A program made the translations under genes and the position numbers. This document shows positions 23,274 to 24,633 of a stretch of DNA of 24,633 nt, in pieces. The notes beneath the pieces were generated by a model. That model was given only the letters and a program-made list of their open reading frames with translations, was not told the origin of the DNA and ran no database searches. The stretch is from an uncultured Lachnospiraceae bacterium. Lineage in GTDB: Bacteria > Bacillota > Clostridia > Lachnospirales > Lachnospiraceae. The DNA is taken from the NCBI GenBank assembly GCA_910588535.1, contig CAJUOO010000050.1, positions 1 through 24,633 on the forward strand, given 5' to 3'. The stretch's first letter is position 1. Each line of letters starts with the position of its first letter.

Positions 23274-24218
23274 ATGTCTGATATTGAAACAGTCGTTACA
23301 ACTACATCATCTGAATCTATCCGATGTACTTATCTAAGCTCCAAATTTATTCATATATTTGATCAATACGCTTCTGAAAAATTAAAAAAGGAACGGACCA
23401 AAGGACAATACTGGTATGTAGTATGCAGCATCTGCAATGAAGCCAAATGTGATTTTCTCGATATAACGCCCAAACAGGTGACAGAATATTTTTCTTATCT
23501 TATGCCCAACACTACTTTAAAGTCTACAAATTATAATTTATCTGTTCTGCGTGCCCTCTCCCGCTACTTGGATGAAAACGCCGATCGTTATCAACTAGAG
23601 CCAAAATTTCTCTCCCTTTTTTCTGAGATAAAGGTGGAATTTCCTGATATGGAATTTCGTGTGGAGGATTTGCCTTCTCTGAAGAATATTGATACCATTC
23701 TCTCCTATTACAAGCGTAATGGAGATATGGTTGGTTTTCTTGCATGTTCTCTGGTGCTGCGCACTGCTTTGACTACCAACGAAATGGTTCTGTTGGACAG
23801 AAAGATGTTTTTTCAGGATGCAAACGGCAACTATGGTGTTCGTTTTCCAATCAGTAACTATGCCTACCGATTTATAAAGATACCGGACGATGTCGCTGCA
23901 TTGATTACACAATATACCAGCCAGCGCATAGATGATAATCCTTCTTTATTTTTAAATAAAAAAGGGAAAAAAATCAGCGCAAGGGCATTGCAAAACCGTC
24001 TGCATGAAGCATGTCTGGCATGCGAAATTCCTCCATTTACCTATAACGACTTGCGCACACTGAGCCAAGCCATATTAATCAAAGATGGAGCACCTCTGGA
24101 TAAAGTAGCAGAACACACAAATATAAAAAAATTAGACTGGTTTTTCCGATATAATCGAGTGGTGAAAGAACTGGAAGACTCTGCGGTTGACTATGCACAT
24201 ATTAAGGTTTTGTGGTAA
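23274..24218 (+). CDS. Tyrosine-recombinase-fold protein with degraded active site
   Basis: 314 residues. The N-terminal ~110 residues resemble the SAM-like core-binding domain (ITPKQVTEYFSYL, STNYNLSVLRALSRYL). The C-terminal part follows the phage-integrase catalytic layout, but only part of the catalytic set remains: the first arginine, expected in the TGLRxxE box, is threonine 167 (RTALTTNEMVLL), and the HxxR histidine is asparagine 258 (YNDLR); R261, H281 and Y293 remain. With two of the essential residues changed it probably cannot recombine DNA in the normal way and may only bind DNA. AAGGAGGT lies seven bases before the ATG, and a 24-bp palindrome lies just upstream, so self-regulation is plausible. 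No att-like direct repeats or phage genes are visible nearby. Closely related functional integrases cannot be excluded without alignment. Confidence 0.7.
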   Translation: MSDIETVVTTTSSESIRCTYLSSKFIHIFDQYASEKLKKERTKGQYWYVVCSICNEAKCDFLDITPKQVTEYFSYLMPNTTLKSTNYNLSVLRALSRYLDENADRYQLEPKFLSLFSEIKVEFPDMEFRVEDLPSLKNIDTILSYYKRNGDMVGFLACSLVLRTALTTNEMVLLDRKMFFQDANGNYGVRFPISNYAYRFIKIPDDVAALITQYTSQRIDDNPSLFLNKKGKKISARALQNRLHEACLACEIPPFTYNDLRTLSQAILIKDGAPLDKVAEHTNIKKLDWFFRYNRVVKELEDSAVDYAHIKVLW

Positions 24219-24291
24219 AAAATAGAAAAAAAAACATTGGCTTTTTATCAGAAAACTGATATATCAAACTATCGAATTTCCGTATATATAC

Positions 24292-24342
24292 ACACTTGCT
24301 GAACAGAAAAAGGCTCACCAAATTTTCCTGATCAGCAAGTGT
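24292..24342. repeat. 11-bp inverted repeat in the gap after the recombinase-like gene
   Basis: ACACTTGCTGA (24292-24302) and TCAGCAAGTGT (24332-24342) are perfect complements separated by 29 bases. Neither strand has a T-run next to it, so it is not a standard terminator. A smaller hairpin TATCAG-AAAA-CTGATA lies at 24246-24261. The rest of the gap to 24529 shows no supported gene. Confidence 0.55.
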
Positions 24343-24529
24343 AGGAATGACAGCTACTATAGCGACACAAGATTTTCTTATAACCTCCAATATCTCATAC
24401 CACTTTTTTTAAGCTCTTCTATGTTATTCCTTCTCATCTATCCATGCACAGATGCATTTTCTTCTGTCTCACTATATTTTTAAGCAATTCTGTATCATTG
24501 CATGGATTATCTTCGCATAATGCTCCAAC

Positions 24530-24633
24530 CTACTCTACCACCTCACGCAACCAACAGATCAAACACTCTCCACTCTCTCCTGCATAGAATTCCACACACT
24601 CCTCTGTTTCTTCCAGCCTGTCTTCCTTCTCCC
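24530..24633 (-). CDS. Possible C-terminal tail of an unidentified gene, cut by the window edge
   Basis: About 34 codons are open to the right edge and end at TAG (24530-24532). The peptide is acidic and cysteine-containing (RLEETEECVEFYAG, then GECLICWLREVVE) and reads like protein rather than noise. The same frame continues past the TAG for another 31 codons with similar character (GALCEDNPCNDTELLKNIV) before a TGA, which could mean a nonsense mutation in a decaying gene. I do not recognise a family, and the stretch is short enough for chance. Confidence 0.25.
   Translation of the reverse strand, partial: EKEDRLEETEECVEFYAGESGECLICWLREVVE

Noticed and set aside
23122..24633. Prophage or integrative element carried by the recombinase-like gene
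   Set aside because: No tRNA target, att-like direct repeats, or structural, replication or mobilisation genes are visible in the window.
1..24633. CRISPR arrays, tRNA or rRNA genes, insertion sequences
   Set aside because: No regularly spaced repeats, cloverleaf-forming sequence or transposase frame was seen on either strand.

Overview
The window looks like a chromosomal segment of a spore-forming, low-to-mid GC Firmicute, most likely a Lachnospiraceae-type Clostridium. The reasons are the der-plsY-gpsA-spoIVA block, a two-subunit iron-sulfur L-serine dehydratase, strong AGGAGG ribosome binding sites and sigma-A promoters of TTGACA/TATAAT type. The taxon is an inference from gene content; there is no rRNA in the window. 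I see no tRNA, rRNA, CRISPR array or insertion sequence.

Nearly everything left of 21.4 kb is read on the minus strand, so transcription runs from high to low coordinates. (1) 21.4-15.2 kb is a housekeeping and sporulation block: a DUF512 radical-SAM protein, Der GTPase, PlsY, GpsA and SpoIVA, then a previously easy-to-miss 47-codon membrane peptide gene and a terminator. (2) 15.1-11.5 kb holds an NCS2 purine-type permease, a membrane-anchored MutS-like ATPase and RNase HI, tightly packed behind one promoter. (3) 11.43-4.18 kb is the most unusual region. A consensus promoter drives a 23-residue peptide ORF that ends in an intrinsic terminator. A 28-bp perfect palindrome follows, and then a five-gene run: ABC exporter half, DUF1854 protein, second ABC exporter half, sdaAB, sdaAA, terminator. 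Both ABC halves carry an unusual N-terminal non-transporter domain and a four-cysteine zinc ribbon. The layout resembles leader-peptide attenuation of heterodimeric ABC exporters (B. subtilis bmrBCD is the known analogue), and the exporter genes are physically joined to serine degradation. (4) 4.1-1 holds a WYL-domain regulator, a GrpB-family protein, a TIGR03960 radical-SAM protein and the start of its usual partner (TIGR03936/DUF2344), cut by the window edge.

Right of 21.5 kb the genes run on the plus strand: a long-form ribose-phosphate pyrophosphokinase, a MazG-like nucleotide pyrophosphohydrolase, and a tyrosine-recombinase-fold protein that has lost two of its catalytic residues and is preceded by a 24-bp perfect palindrome. 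The last 415 bases hold an 11-bp inverted repeat and, at the edge, what may be the tail of a minus-strand gene.

Three minus-strand genes (sdaAA, gpsA and the DUF512 gene) share a 14-base leader motif, GCGCRGAAATGAGG, that contains the Shine-Dalgarno and sits 6-7 bases from the start codon. It is the best candidate here for an undescribed regulatory element, along with the 23-aa peptide unit.
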